From assembly GCA_965153455.1 (NCBI GenBank), contig OZ234494.1, forward strand, positions 24,366,001-24,430,000: DNA of 64,000 nt, written 5' to 3'. This DNA comes from Sphagnum compactum. Its lineage: Eukaryota > Bryophyta > Sphagnopsida > Sphagnales. The notes beneath the pieces were generated by a model. The model did no database searches. It worked only from the letters and a program-made list of their open reading frames with translations, and was not told where the DNA came from. This document shows, piece after piece, positions 34,703 through 45,208 of this stretch (positions are counted from its first letter, which is position 1; every line of letters starts with the position of its first letter). Both the position numbers and the translations under genes were made by a program.

Positions 34703-35552
34703 CGTCAGACAGTAAAGTAGAATTGTTTTTAGAATCCTACCTAATTCTGGCGAGCTAAATAGGAACACAAAATTGAAAAAAGAAAAAGAAAAAGGGGAAG
34801 AAAAAAAAGAAAGCCCACGCTGGTGATGACGATCTCTGTTATTTTATTTTTCTTATCTTTTTGTTCATTTTTGTGTTTTCTGGGCACGCGAGCGGCGAAG
34901 ATCCAGAACCCTTCCTTCCGTCCACTCCCCGGGCTGAAGAGAAATGTCGGCGCTCCAGTTCTGCCGCCAACGCTCCGCTCTCTTCTTCTTACAGCATCGG
35001 AGCAGGAGCAGCAGCAGCCAGGCTTTTTCTTCAGTGCATCCATCGCTAATTCTTTCGACTGCTGTTACTGGCTATCTTGTGTGCGTGCATCTGCTTTGGG
35101 TCTGTTTGTTGGATTGAAGTTTCGAAGTCGGCCGTCGTCGTCATCATCCTCATCATCTCGAGGGAGCCGGTCCTCACGATCCGCCTTGTATCGTTTTCCG
35201 ATGTCGGAATCCTGAGGAATCTGATGCCGTATTTGTTGTCAGGGAGCAATCAAACTCATGAATCGATCTCTGTGATCTCTTGCGCCATACATCTTCTTGT
35301 CCCTGTGACGTCGTAACTGGCACCTGTGTGTAGGAGTACTAGTAGTAGACCTCTGTTTTTTGTCCTTTCTCGTTTGCGTAAACAAACTTCCCTGCTTGCT
35401 TATTATAAGTAGGAGTTGAACATTACAAGAGAGATTTGTGGCGATTAATGACGGAATTAGAGAGCAGCAAGGACAACAAGTAGGGTGTGGAATCCGGAGG
35501 CCTGCTGATCAACAGTATTATTGCGGGGAAGAAGGATCATCACAGGAAAGAA
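34703..35552 (+). promoter_or_regulatory. 5' flank and probable 5' UTR of the dCTP pyrophosphatase gene
   Basis: GC-richer and CT/CAG-rich compared with upstream DNA, like other transcribed regions in the window. A 130-codon open frame at 34823-35215 has low-complexity Ser runs and no family motif; it is more likely leader sequence than a protein. Confidence 0.45.
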
Positions 35553-36566
35553 ATGTCTTCTGGAAATGGAGGAGTAGGAGGTGCAGGTCGTAATCCTGTC
35601 GCCTTGACGGAGTTGGCGACACTCATGGCGGGTTTTGCCGCAGATCGTGAGTGGGACCAGTTTCATAGCCCACGGAATCTGCTGCTGGCTCTCGTACGTT
35701 TTTTTTTCCCTCCTGTTGCTTTGTCTCCTTGAATCTTCTGGCAATTGGAACAGTTTTTTAGAAGGCCGCGACTGCTGATGTATTTTCGGGAATTACCGTA
35801 CTACTATGGCATGAAAGTTGAATGAGTGTGATCACGGGGAATGCTGCTGCTGCTCCTACCGGGCCTTTCAATGGATCATGCAATCAAGATTTGTATGGAT
35901 CTTGGTGTGTCATGAAACCAAGATCGATCGATGCAGAACCAGGGGAAAAGAAGCTGTCGATATAAGGACATGAACAAAACTCGTGAAGAAGTTATGAAAC
36001 TCGTGTCCAAGAATTGTTCTCGGCTGCCTGCGGATCATAGTTGAATTCCTCTTTTCCTTAGCGGACAGTTCCTTCTGACTTCTTGTTCATTGTTGTCTAA
36101 CAAGTTTTGTGAGGCAATTTTTAGTACCTCTCCCGAAATCCTTGATTACGCTTCTTCTTCTACAACGACCACATCAGCAGGAGATCGGCGAAGAGCCAGG
36201 TGAAAAGGACATTGATGAGTGCGTGATTGCTTAATAGATGATAATAATGGCCATATTGTTCTGCAGGTTGGAGAGGTGGGAGAACTCTCGGAGATTTTCC
36301 AGTGGAAAGGAGAGGTACCAAGGGGATTAGCGGACTGGAATGAAGCGGACAAGGAGCATTTAGGCGAAGAGCTGTCGGATGTGTTGTTATATCTCGTACG
36401 CCTGGCCGATGTGTGCGATGTGGACCTCGGTGAAGCAGCTCTGCGCAAGCTGCAGAAGAATGCGGTCAAGTATCCAGTGCACGTCTGCAAAGGTCCATCC
36501 AAGAAATACAATGACGACGAAGAAGACGTTTCCACAGTTGCTAGAAACAACGTCGACGATGTTTAA
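35553..36566 (+). CDS. dCTP pyrophosphatase (all-alpha MazG-like NTP pyrophosphatase)
   Basis: Exons: 35553-35693 and 36267-36566, with a GT-AG phase-0 intron (donor GTACGT, acceptor CTGCAG), giving 146 residues. The family hydrolyses dCTP and modified dCTP to the monophosphate and pyrophosphate, cleaning the nucleotide pool. The Mg-binding EXXE...EXXD motifs are present: Glu50/Glu53 in 'GEVGELSEIFQWKGE' and Glu82/Asp85 in 'EELSDVLLYLVRL'. The substrate-pocket 'WDQFHSPRNLL' block precedes the intron. Length and intron position fit plant homologues. The frame continues open upstream from 35487, but only from a GTG, so the ATG at 35553 (context AAAGAAATG) was chosen. The Asp/Glu/Lys-rich C-terminus after the conserved 'NAVKYPVHVCKG' is variable in the family. 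A possible alternative last exon lies at 37060. Confidence 0.93.
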
Positions 36567-39390
36567 GCATTACAGTAATAGTTACCAGTATTAGAAGCTG
36601 CTGCTGTAGGACTTGTATTCCTTTGCTGATCGATCGTCTCTAATTGTCGCTATTGATGTTTTGGAGCTCATGAATGACTCTCTTCTGCTGCTACTGTTTC
36701 TAGAATGAAGAAAATCCTTCAACAATTTTGTCACTCGGCATACGTTCTTCGCTTGCTTAATTAGAAGCCTGTATGTAACATGCACTACTGTGCAGTTGTT
36801 TGTATCAAGCTGCCTTGGTGATAGATAATTTGTCAAGGCTGTCAATATTGTGGCTCGGTAATAATATAGATACTCGATGTATCGTCATCAGCTTTCACAA
36901 AGACATACTTCATCAGCTGATGTTTTTTTCTGAAGCTCACGGCTGGCGGAGAGAGTCTGTTGTCATACATGTATAAACTGTTTTGAAGACGTGAGGACCT
37001 TACTGCAGTGCATGACAGATTAGCTCGTCTCTCTCGATCCAACTTGGTCAGCCTTTACAGAGAGTGATGAGGAGCCTGCGGCAGTGACCACGGTGATACG
37101 AGAAGTGCTAGAAGCGTTGGAGACGCAGAAGTAGAGCTAGTGATGATAATCCGTCATCTTCTCAGCTTCGCGGTCGCCTAGAGATTCACTCCCGGGGGGG
37201 GGGGGGGCTGGATGATGGATCTGATCCCCCGGCTGACAAGAAACTGCTGCTGTTCAGTTGCTACACTAATGCTTCCTTGTACGTCAGCTGTGCAGGTACC
37301 TTACCGGATCTGCTTTATTCATGTATGTTGACGTGGTCTCATTCTTTATGATATCTATGCTGCTCAAGCTTCTGCCTCGAAACCTGTGTCTTCCTGCTGC
37401 TGGACAAAGAAGATCAATGACCATCGATTCATGCAGGCCACCAGAACGTGTCGTCCTTGGGTTGGTTTTGCTCAATCCCAACCACATCTGATTTTCTGGC
37501 CAGGTAAAATCTTCTATAATTTTGTTTTTTTATTATTAGTACCTGTGCAGTGTTGGTTCCTGTTGTCAGTAGTTATAAAGGAATATGTAGGTAGTGCGCT
37601 TTGCAAACTTCGGTTCTCGGTCTAAAGGTCACCGAATTATATACTTCTTTATCAATAAGACCAGCAGCAAGGGAAGTTGTTGGCTACATCCTATTGGGAT
37701 TTGGGGCTATAGTGGAAAGAACATGGTGTTTTTAAAACTTTTTTTGGGACTGTTCTTCAGATTCTTATCCCTGCAGATACAATCCAAATTGTAACTTAAA
37801 GGAGCGGCAGCACAATATAATAGAATCGTCATTGGTTGCTACTGACCAAATCCTTGTAGGTATAGGCAGACACAAAGTCTCTTAAAGAGGCTACAGCAGC
37901 AGCGAAGATCACGCAGACTGCAGCTGAAGTCTCTGACAACTTACACGTTTCTGGAGCTCGTGGCTTGGCTCTCCGCGCCTGTTATCTATATAGCTGCTGC
38001 AATCAAGGTAACCCACCACTGCAGGTTGATCTTATGCACTAGTAAAAGTCACTGTTCCTTTTTGCAAACCCTGCTATTCCTTTTGCCAACCGTGAACTCT
38101 CTCCTTTTTTGCTTTTCTGGTTCCTTTGAGTAAACCATCGTCTTCTTATCTACTGTCTCTCACATCAGCACTAATAAGATCCTGCTTATTACTTTACTTT
38201 TGTTTGTTGGATCTCATGGAATACACGTAAGTCCCAGGTGCACGGGTCTGTTACAGGATCCCAAAGAGAATTTTGTTGCTTGATCTTTCTTGCATGCCGC
38301 AAACAGCAAGATATTATAAGAATTTTGTCACTCTTTCCTGCAGCACTGTCTGTTCCTCTTTTTGTGTGAAGACGAAATAAATAAAATAAGTACACCAAGA
38401 GAATTTTAGCTTGCAATTGCAAACCAAAACGACAGCACTCAATCCCAGTGCTTGTTTTGGTGATCTCAATGTGATAAATAAAATAACCTTCCTTATAGAT
38501 ATTCACCGATAGATTTTATTGTTATACTGGCTCTTGTATTAAATAAATGTGAATATGCCTGCCCAACATTGGTACTTACAATTACTATGGTACTTAAAGC
38601 AACTTAGCTCTTGAACAAAACACCCAGGTAGAAAGAATTTCAGCTTATCGTCAGCAACCAGGTTTGTGTGTCAGGATGAGTGCGCACCACTGCAACACCC
38701 ACTTCTCATTTCAAACTTGAAATTCCTACACCGATGTCATACCTACCAAACCAAATATGACAAATGCTTTTAGCCTAGAGAAAGAAAGGAGAGAGAGAGA
38801 GACACACACACACACACACACAAGGAGATTGAAACCTAGCAGTCCAAGAAAATGGATTCTTCCAGCTGAAACTCCCTTGTAGTATAGTTAAGTACCGGTT
38901 GTTCTTTATGGACTCCATTCACAGAACGACACCCTTTGCTAGGAAAGCCAAACAATTCTAAATGAGTATGGACATTGGATGGCTCCCTTAAACCTTCCCC
39001 CCTTTTTTATCTAAAACAAATTTTGATATAAGAAAACCTTTTTTTCCAAAAGACCTAAATAATGTAAGAAGGGATTGTCATTTCTCATCGTTTCGTAATT
39101 CTTTGTATGGTAAAGCCCCAAGGTCAGGGCATTCTCAAAACAAGGGCCCTAGATGAGGGGTAGTTGAGTTTGAGCTTGCATTTTAGGAATGTCCCCACCC
39201 TTGGAGTTTACCCATCATCATAAAGCACTGGGCTAAAGATTATCATGAACCTAAATAAATATATGTAAAAACCTGCCCTAATTTTGTGTAGTGTATTTAG
39301 ACAACCTTTGTCAGGTGCAAGAACTCAGTGAGGATCTTCCCAAATGGCAAAACAAAACAAAACAATCCTCCCAAATGGCAAAACAAAACA
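36567..39390. other. 3' flank of the dCTP pyrophosphatase gene; exon-like pieces but no callable gene
   Basis: The first 1.5 kb keeps gene-like composition. Two exon-like pieces occur: 37060-37133 (open, ends in a stop, after a TTTACAG acceptor) and 37873-38009 (open, between a GGCAG acceptor and an AAG|GTAACC donor). Neither can be assigned to a family. A 14-nt G run lies at 37194-37207 and a compound (GA)n(CA)n at 38789-38822. Confidence 0.45.
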
Positions 39391-39394
39391 TAAC

Positions 39395-39605
39395 AAGGGG
39401 TGTGTCACACTGTGGCCTTGCCATTTTACATTAAAAGGTATCTTAAGGCAAAAGAAGAATTATGGAAATTCAAATAATTTCACCATGCAAAAATAATATT
39501 AATCTTCAAAACAATCCTCTAAAAGAAACCAAAATGTTTCAAATTATAACTCTACTAACTAGAATCAAGTTTCAACAAAAGCCAAAATGTCATGATCTTT
39601 CAAAA
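39395..39605 (+). repeat. dispersed repeat, copy 2 (partner at 25531)
   Basis: Matches 25531-25752 in the same orientation, with 'GGGGTGTGTCACACTGTGGC', 'GGTATCTTAAGGCAAA' and 'CTAAAAGAAACCAAAAT' in order. Confidence 0.85.
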
Positions 39606-40458
39606 ATCCTCATATAAAAATAGACCTATTACCTAGGGGCCAAAGTCCTTAAGCTACTATACTCTATAATGAATCTAAACACAATATCCTTGCCTACCGG
39701 CCAACAAAAGCACCTCAAAACAGGGAAGGGCCTGTGGCCCTACCCTTCTCTTATGGTGCATTCACACTTGATGTTAAATCAATGTTAAATGAAAAATCTA
39801 GGTGGCACCCAATGTTAAATGGGCAATAGCTTAATGTTAAGTGAATGTTAGTTTAACATAAAATCTTCGTGATAAGTAAGTTTAAGTCTCAAATGACTAG
39901 TATGATGTAAATGGACTCAACACTAGAGTTCCTAACACCAAGTGTGAACACACCTTTATACATACGTATCACATGTTCTCTTCAGTGAAGTTTGGTAGGG
40001 TGTTGTAGCCTTTTGTAAAGGTGAAAGAAAATAAACATGAGCTCAGAAGAAGAAAGAACTCTATTTGTTTAGGGTTTGTTGCCGGTTATCTCGTCGACAA
40101 CCCATTGGCTTAATCTCTTTTTGGACCAATATGGTGGTGGCCAAGAGGTTATACAGGGCTTGCATCTTTCTATTTGTTTTGGTCATTCTCTGCCTTCACA
40201 ACCTGGTCTGTATTCCATTGTAGTGTGATAAATCCATGCTACAATCAACAAGGTCTTCAACACCAATACATTGCAAAGAATAAAATTAACAACACTCAAT
40301 ATCTCACCCATTGGGTATGATGGGAGGGAGAAGACCAGTGTTGGTCGGGTATCTGCTTTTGACCATACCCAGCAAAACAGGGTATTAAAATACAGTCATA
40401 AATGAAACCCAACAGGCTCAAGCCTCACAATATGGTTTTTCCCAAGCATAGACATAGA

Positions 40459-40489
<31 letters not shown>

Positions 40490-41915
40490 TTTTGGTAAAA
40501 GGGCATGCATAATGGATATGGAAATTGGCAATGTCCATGGGACATCAACTCAGGAATGCACATGAAAAAACATGACCATAATTCACATGGTTTTCAAGCA
40601 ACAAAAATCAAATGCGTAAGTCCAAATACACACTATTCTGTGAAGTTGTCACACATTGTTCTATGAAGCTGTCACACACAACTTACAAAATGCTTTTAAC
40701 AAAAAGTTATATATATGTTCTAATGCTATGTCTTCCGTGACTAAATATTAACTACCAAAATTGTAGCCTAGATAACTATATGATTTTATTAGCCTTGTTG
40801 CCACCAAAATTGTAGCCTAAATAACTATGTTATTACAACCTTGCTGCCAAGGTGGCAAAATCCAGCAAGTCGGAGTTGTTGATGCCATGTCACAAATTGT
40901 AGTTCACCTTCATATACAACCTTAGCAATTGATCCACAAATTTGGTGGTGGGGTAGAGTGCAGTCTCAAACTTTTGCAAGCCATGCACACACACAAATAC
41001 ACTTAAGCAACCATGCATTGAAACTAATTCAAATAGTTGATGTTATGTTGAATTCATTCAACACAATTTGCATCAAACCATACCTTTCAAATTTCAAGAT
41101 TATTTGATCATGTGGAAATTGACCCTAGGTGCAATGACTCAACTTTGCAATTGTGTAAATAACATCCCTTCCAATGTTGCCAACTCAAAATGAAAGACAA
41201 TGTGTGTGTATAGTATGACAATGATGCATAACTCAAAGTTATGATTGTGTAGAGTTTTCACAAATTGGGCCAAGATGCCTCTTGTTAGATAACTTGCAAT
41301 CAAAATGGTGTTTGCTTTGCTTACTTTTGAATATCCCTTCAAGTTGGTCATGGTAAAGGGTTGGACCAACAAAGTTGTTCTTTTGGTGGCCTTTGTTTCC
41401 ATTCAGCATTTGCAAGCCAATCAATCTACGTTTTTTAGCAACCATCACCCTCGTTTCCTTGTACAGGTGAACCATGTATTTCAATGGGCAAGGCATTCTT
41501 TGTTGAGGTGCAATTTCCCCTCATGTGGTGCTCGCTGGATTCTGAAGCTTGGATCCTCACAAATTGCTTCTTAGTAGACCATCAATTTTTTGCATTTCAT
41601 GCTAAACACAAAAGTTTTGCATTCATTAATTCAAGTTGAACACTAAATATCCATATTGACAAAACTCACAGCAAAACATTAATCAAGTGAGTATCCATTT
41701 GGAGGGACTGACAAGCCAGGGATCCAAGAGCTCTCAATTCTGGCCCACAAAGTACAAAGTGGACAATTTGTCCACTTTTGTAACTTGAAAAAAAAAGCCA
41801 CTGCTCCAATTGCTTGAAATACACTAGCTGGTGGGGACAAACTGGAACCCATCTGAGCTTGTGAAATAAATGGCCCTAAGCTACAATTATTGTTAGTTTT
41901 GACCCTTGAGCCTTG
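39606..41915. other. intergenic DNA, no gene recognised
   Basis: Contains a short tandem duplication at about 40751-40840 ('ACCAAAATTGTAGCCTA.ATA' twice), an (ATTTTT)n run near 40460-40490 and overlapping open frames on both strands at 41139-41574 without recognisable motifs. Confidence 0.5.
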
Positions 41916-42722
41916 GCAGGTTGCATTTCTGAAAAGGAGGAAGTTAAGCATCCTAGACTGAAATTACAGTTGGAACTCACAGCTTGCATTTCTGCAAGGA
42001 GGAAGTTAAGCACCCTAGGCTGAAATTACAGTTGGAACTGGCAGCTTGCATTTCTGCAAGGAGGAAATTAAGCACCCTCAGCTGAAATTACAGTTGGAAC
42101 TGGCAGCTTGCATTTCCACAAGGAGGAAATCAAGCACCCTATGCTGAAATTACAGTTGGAACTGGCAGCTTGCATTTCTGCAAGGAGGAAATTAAGCACC
42201 CTCAGCTGAAATTACAGTTGGAACTGGCAGCTTGCATTTCTGCAAGGAGGAAGTTAAGCACCCTCAGCTGAAATTACAGTTGGAACTGGCAGCTTGCATT
42301 TCTGCAAGGAGGAAGTTAAGCACCCTAGGCTGAAATTACAGTTGGAACTGGCAGCTTGCATTTCTGCAAGGAGGAAATTAAGCACCCTCAGCTGAAATTA
42401 CAGTTGGAACTGGCAGCTTGCATTTCCACAAGGAGGAAATCAAGCACCCTATGCTGAAATTACAGTTGGAACTGGCAGCTTGCATTTCTGCAAGGAGGAA
42501 ATTAAGCACCCTCAGCTGAAATTACAGTTGGAACTGGCAGCTTGCATTTCTGCAAGGAGGAAGTTAAGCACCCTCAGCTGAAATTACAGTTGGAACTGGC
42601 AGCTTGCATTTCTGCAAGGAGGAAATTAAGCACCCCCAGCTGAAATTACAGTTGGAACTGGCAGCTTGCATTTCCACAAGGAGGAAATTAAGCACCCTAA
42701 GCTGAAATGACTATTGGTTTCA
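41916..42722 (+). repeat. 62-bp minisatellite, 13 copies, with a five-unit (310-bp) higher-order period
   Basis: Units begin 'GCAGCTTGCATTTCTGCAAG' at 41916 (63 bp), 41979, 42041, 42103 and then every 62 bp to 42661. Variant positions (AGGC/CAGC/ATGC before 'TGAAATTACAGTTGG', AAGTT/AAATT/AAATC, TCTGC/TCCAC) repeat in the same order in units 2-6 (41979-42288) and 7-11 (42289-42598). This shows that a five-unit block was duplicated as a whole. The last unit decays after 42703. The period is not a multiple of three and stops are present, so it is non-coding. It is not a CRISPR array: there are no unique spacers and this is a plant genome. Confidence 0.97.
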
Positions 42723-43396
42723 GCAGCCTGAATTCCCAAAAGTGGAGCACCTACCTACTCGGTGCTGCAGCTAGAAGGTCAAGCTACCCAAGTGTAGCAC
42801 CCAATTAACCGAGAAATGCAATCAATCCTCTGAACAATCAATTTACTTACTAGCTCAAAAACCGTATCCAACAACTACTCATTAATGGATTAGTTTTGCA
42901 TTAGACTAACAATAGTGTTTTGACCTCTTTTTAAGTGCACCCAAAACAGATTCAGCCCTGTAAATTCAATTAACCAAGGGGTCTTGTCCCTCAATGCAGC
43001 CTCTGTACAAACATACTGGCTGCATTGCTTCTTCCTTTCTCTGTTACTGCCCATTTGCCCATCCAAGATGTGGGTCTGATGATGATGACCAGACACATTT
43101 CGGAGCTGCCCAGACACACTTTGGGTCCTGTTATACAGCATTTGATGGGACACCAGATGTTCACTATAGGCCCAAAATGTGCGTGGGCAGCAATCCATCT
43201 TTTTCAAGAAAAAGAAAAAGATGGATTGTGGTAGGGCAAACAGTGGAAAAAAAGAAGCAGGACCTTTAGCTGATTTAACCCTAAGCCAAAAAAACCAAGG
43301 TATGATTGTGAGTAAAAGAGGGCGGGCTCTCCAAGTTTTGTTGATCTAGTCTGTACAAATAATTCTGAGGCCAGAAACGGTTCCATCAAAAGGCGT
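42723..43396. other. intergenic DNA upstream of tRNA-Asn
   Basis: No gene seen; overlapping open frames at 42890-43269 on both strands lack motifs. A CAA motif about 10 nt upstream of the tRNA (43387) fits the usual plant tRNA transcription start context. Confidence 0.5.
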
Positions 43397-43413
43397 GCTG
43401 GAATAGCTCAGTT

Positions 43414-43446
<33 letters not shown>

Positions 43447-43470
43447 GAGGTTCAAGCCCTCCTTCTAGCG
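43397..43470 (+). tRNA. tRNA-Asn(GTT): tRNA-Asn (anticodon GTT), intronless
   Basis: The 74-nt cloverleaf folds fully: acceptor stem 43397-43403 with 43463-43469, discriminator G43470, D stem GCTC/GAGC, anticodon stem TGTGG/CCACA around CTGTTAA (anticodon GTT at 43431-43433), five-nt variable loop, and T stem GGAGG/CCTCC around TTCAAGC. Internal A and B boxes (TAGCTCAGTTGG and GGTTCAAGCCC) are intact. The one non-Watson-Crick pair in the acceptor is G-T. The sequence agrees with nuclear plant tRNA-Asn. Confidence 0.97.
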
Positions 43471-43478
43471 GAAACTCC

Positions 43479-43482
43479 TTTT
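43479..43482 (+). terminator. RNA polymerase III terminator of tRNA-Asn
   Basis: A TTTT run begins 9 nt after the tRNA 3' end; a second, longer T run follows at about 43490-43495. Confidence 0.75.
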
Positions 43483-43534
43483 CACTCGATTTTTGTGTTT
43501 TTTTGAAATTTTTGATTTTTTAATTTTAGGTTTG

Positions 43535-44410
43535 CTTTAACTCTCACATAATTAATAAAGTGGAAAATTCAAACTCAAACTTGTTTCAATAAATACGTTT
43601 GGGCATCATACCTATTTTCTTAGTTCTCAATTGTTAGGTTTAGGGTTTGATGGGAACCTAATTAATCATTTCCACTTCATGGGAGTTTTTTTGTTTTTTT
43701 GGGTTCTTTTCTTGGTTTAGGCTTTTTTCTTCTTAGGGTGTTTTATTTAGTTTTTTTTTTTTTTTTCCCCCCTAATTCGTTTTCTCCACTTAGGATTTCT
43801 TGTTTTTTTGGTTCCTACTCACCTAACTAATAAAGTGAAAATTTCAAGCACAAACATGTTGCAACCAATATGCTTGTTAATTTTCATTTTCATGCTTTAA
43901 GGTTTAGTGGGAACCTTATTACTCATTTTCTCTTCTTGGGGTTTTTTTTTGGGGGTTTTTTGTGTGGTTTAGGGTTTTTCCCTCTTCACACTTTCACCTA
44001 ACTAATAACCCATTTTCTTAATTCTCATTTTCATGTTTAAGGTTTTAGTGGGAACCTGATTAATCATTTTCTCTTCTTGGGTTTTTTTTTGGGTTTTTTT
44101 GTCTAGTTTAAAGTTTTTTCCCTCTTCTTAGGGTTTTATGTTTACTCTTTTTTTTGGTTTTTTCTTCGCTTTCTGCACTTGGGTTTTTCATGTATTGTTG
44201 TTTCTACTCTCACCGAACAAATAAAGTGCAAAATTCAAGCACAAACATGTTCCAATAAACAAGTGTGGCAATTGTTTCTTTCATATTTTAGCCTTTAGGG
44301 TTTAAGCAGGAGATTTTTAGGGTTTTCTCCTCTTAGGTTTTTTGTTCGACTCTCACCTTATACTCTTAACTAATTAATACAGTGGAAAATCCAAGTGCAA
44401 CCCTTTCCCA
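43535..44410. repeat. diverged tandem units downstream of tRNA-Asn
   Basis: About five imperfect units share, in order, 'CTCACcTAACTAATAAAGTG', 'CAAGCACAAACATGTT', 'TTTAGTGGGAACCT.ATTA' and 'CATTTTCTCTTCTTGGG' followed by T-rich DNA (starts near 43540, 43815, 43990, 44205 and 44345). Units vary from about 140 to 280 bp. Non-coding. Confidence 0.7.
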
Positions 44411-45208
44411 ATGACTAAGTCTGGAATTTTACTTCTTGTTCTTCATTCTCAACCATCATGGTTTGTTTACCTGTGTTCAAAGTCATCAAAACATACTCTA
44501 GTTGGAAGACTAGGGTCTGGCAATTTCAACTTCTGTGAAAGAGCAAAACATGCAACCTTGTCACAAAGAAGAGACATCTATCTATCAGCAGCCAAGCAGG
44601 ATTGTTGCTACATTCTACGGTTTATCATCTTAATAATTGACAGGAAAGAATTATCTGGAGGCTGCAAAGCAGTCCTTGTGCTTGATTCATCCTTCCCTTA
44701 CTCTCCCTGGCAGGTGTCTATGAACTCAGGTGCGTGACTAAAGATGAGAAACAAGAAAACTATAATGAAATCCATGATTCTAAACCTTGAAAGCTTGATG
44801 GGTTTGGCTGGACATGTAGATCAAGAAGCAGGTGATAGATACGAAACTCCTATAATGAATGACAGCTGAAATATCCCAACTCAAGTGACAGGACGTTTCA
44901 GCACATTGATGGAACCTGATAGAGGTAGAGATGAATGTGCTCACCTTAAAGCACTTCATAATGAAATCTATTTAGCTCATACATTTGGGAAGTTGAATGT
45001 TCATAGGGTCAATAATCTCCTGCATTCACACACATCCAATCTGCTCAAAAATCTAGGAATTTAGTTCATAATATAAAACCACTTCCAGATATGTGACAGT
45101 TGCTGTAAAATAGAGACAGTACAATGGAGTGAGTGAGTAGGCCTGGCATTGCTTTCTTTTCAACAAACATCCCTTAAGAATTATCTGAAACCCTGCCATT
45201 GGGGGCCC
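44411..45208. other. 3' flank of the isopentenyl phosphate kinase gene
   Basis: Contains the likely 3' UTR of the minus-strand kinase gene. A plus-strand frame of 108 codons at 44411-44737 has no recognisable motif and is not called. Confidence 0.5.

Noticed and set aside
34823-35215. 130-codon open frame upstream of dCTP pyrophosphatase
   Set aside because: Low-complexity Ser-rich sequence from CAG/TCG repeats, no family motif, better explained as 5' UTR.
35487-35552. Upstream extension of dCTP pyrophosphatase
   Set aside because: It begins at GTG and has no family similarity; the ATG at 35553 fits family length.
41916-42722. Regularly spaced repeats resembling a CRISPR array
   Set aside because: Units are contiguous with no unique spacers, and the window is plant nuclear DNA; it is a minisatellite.
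44411-44737. 108-codon plus-strand frame after the tandem units
   Set aside because: No family motif and no transcript-like context; probably chance.
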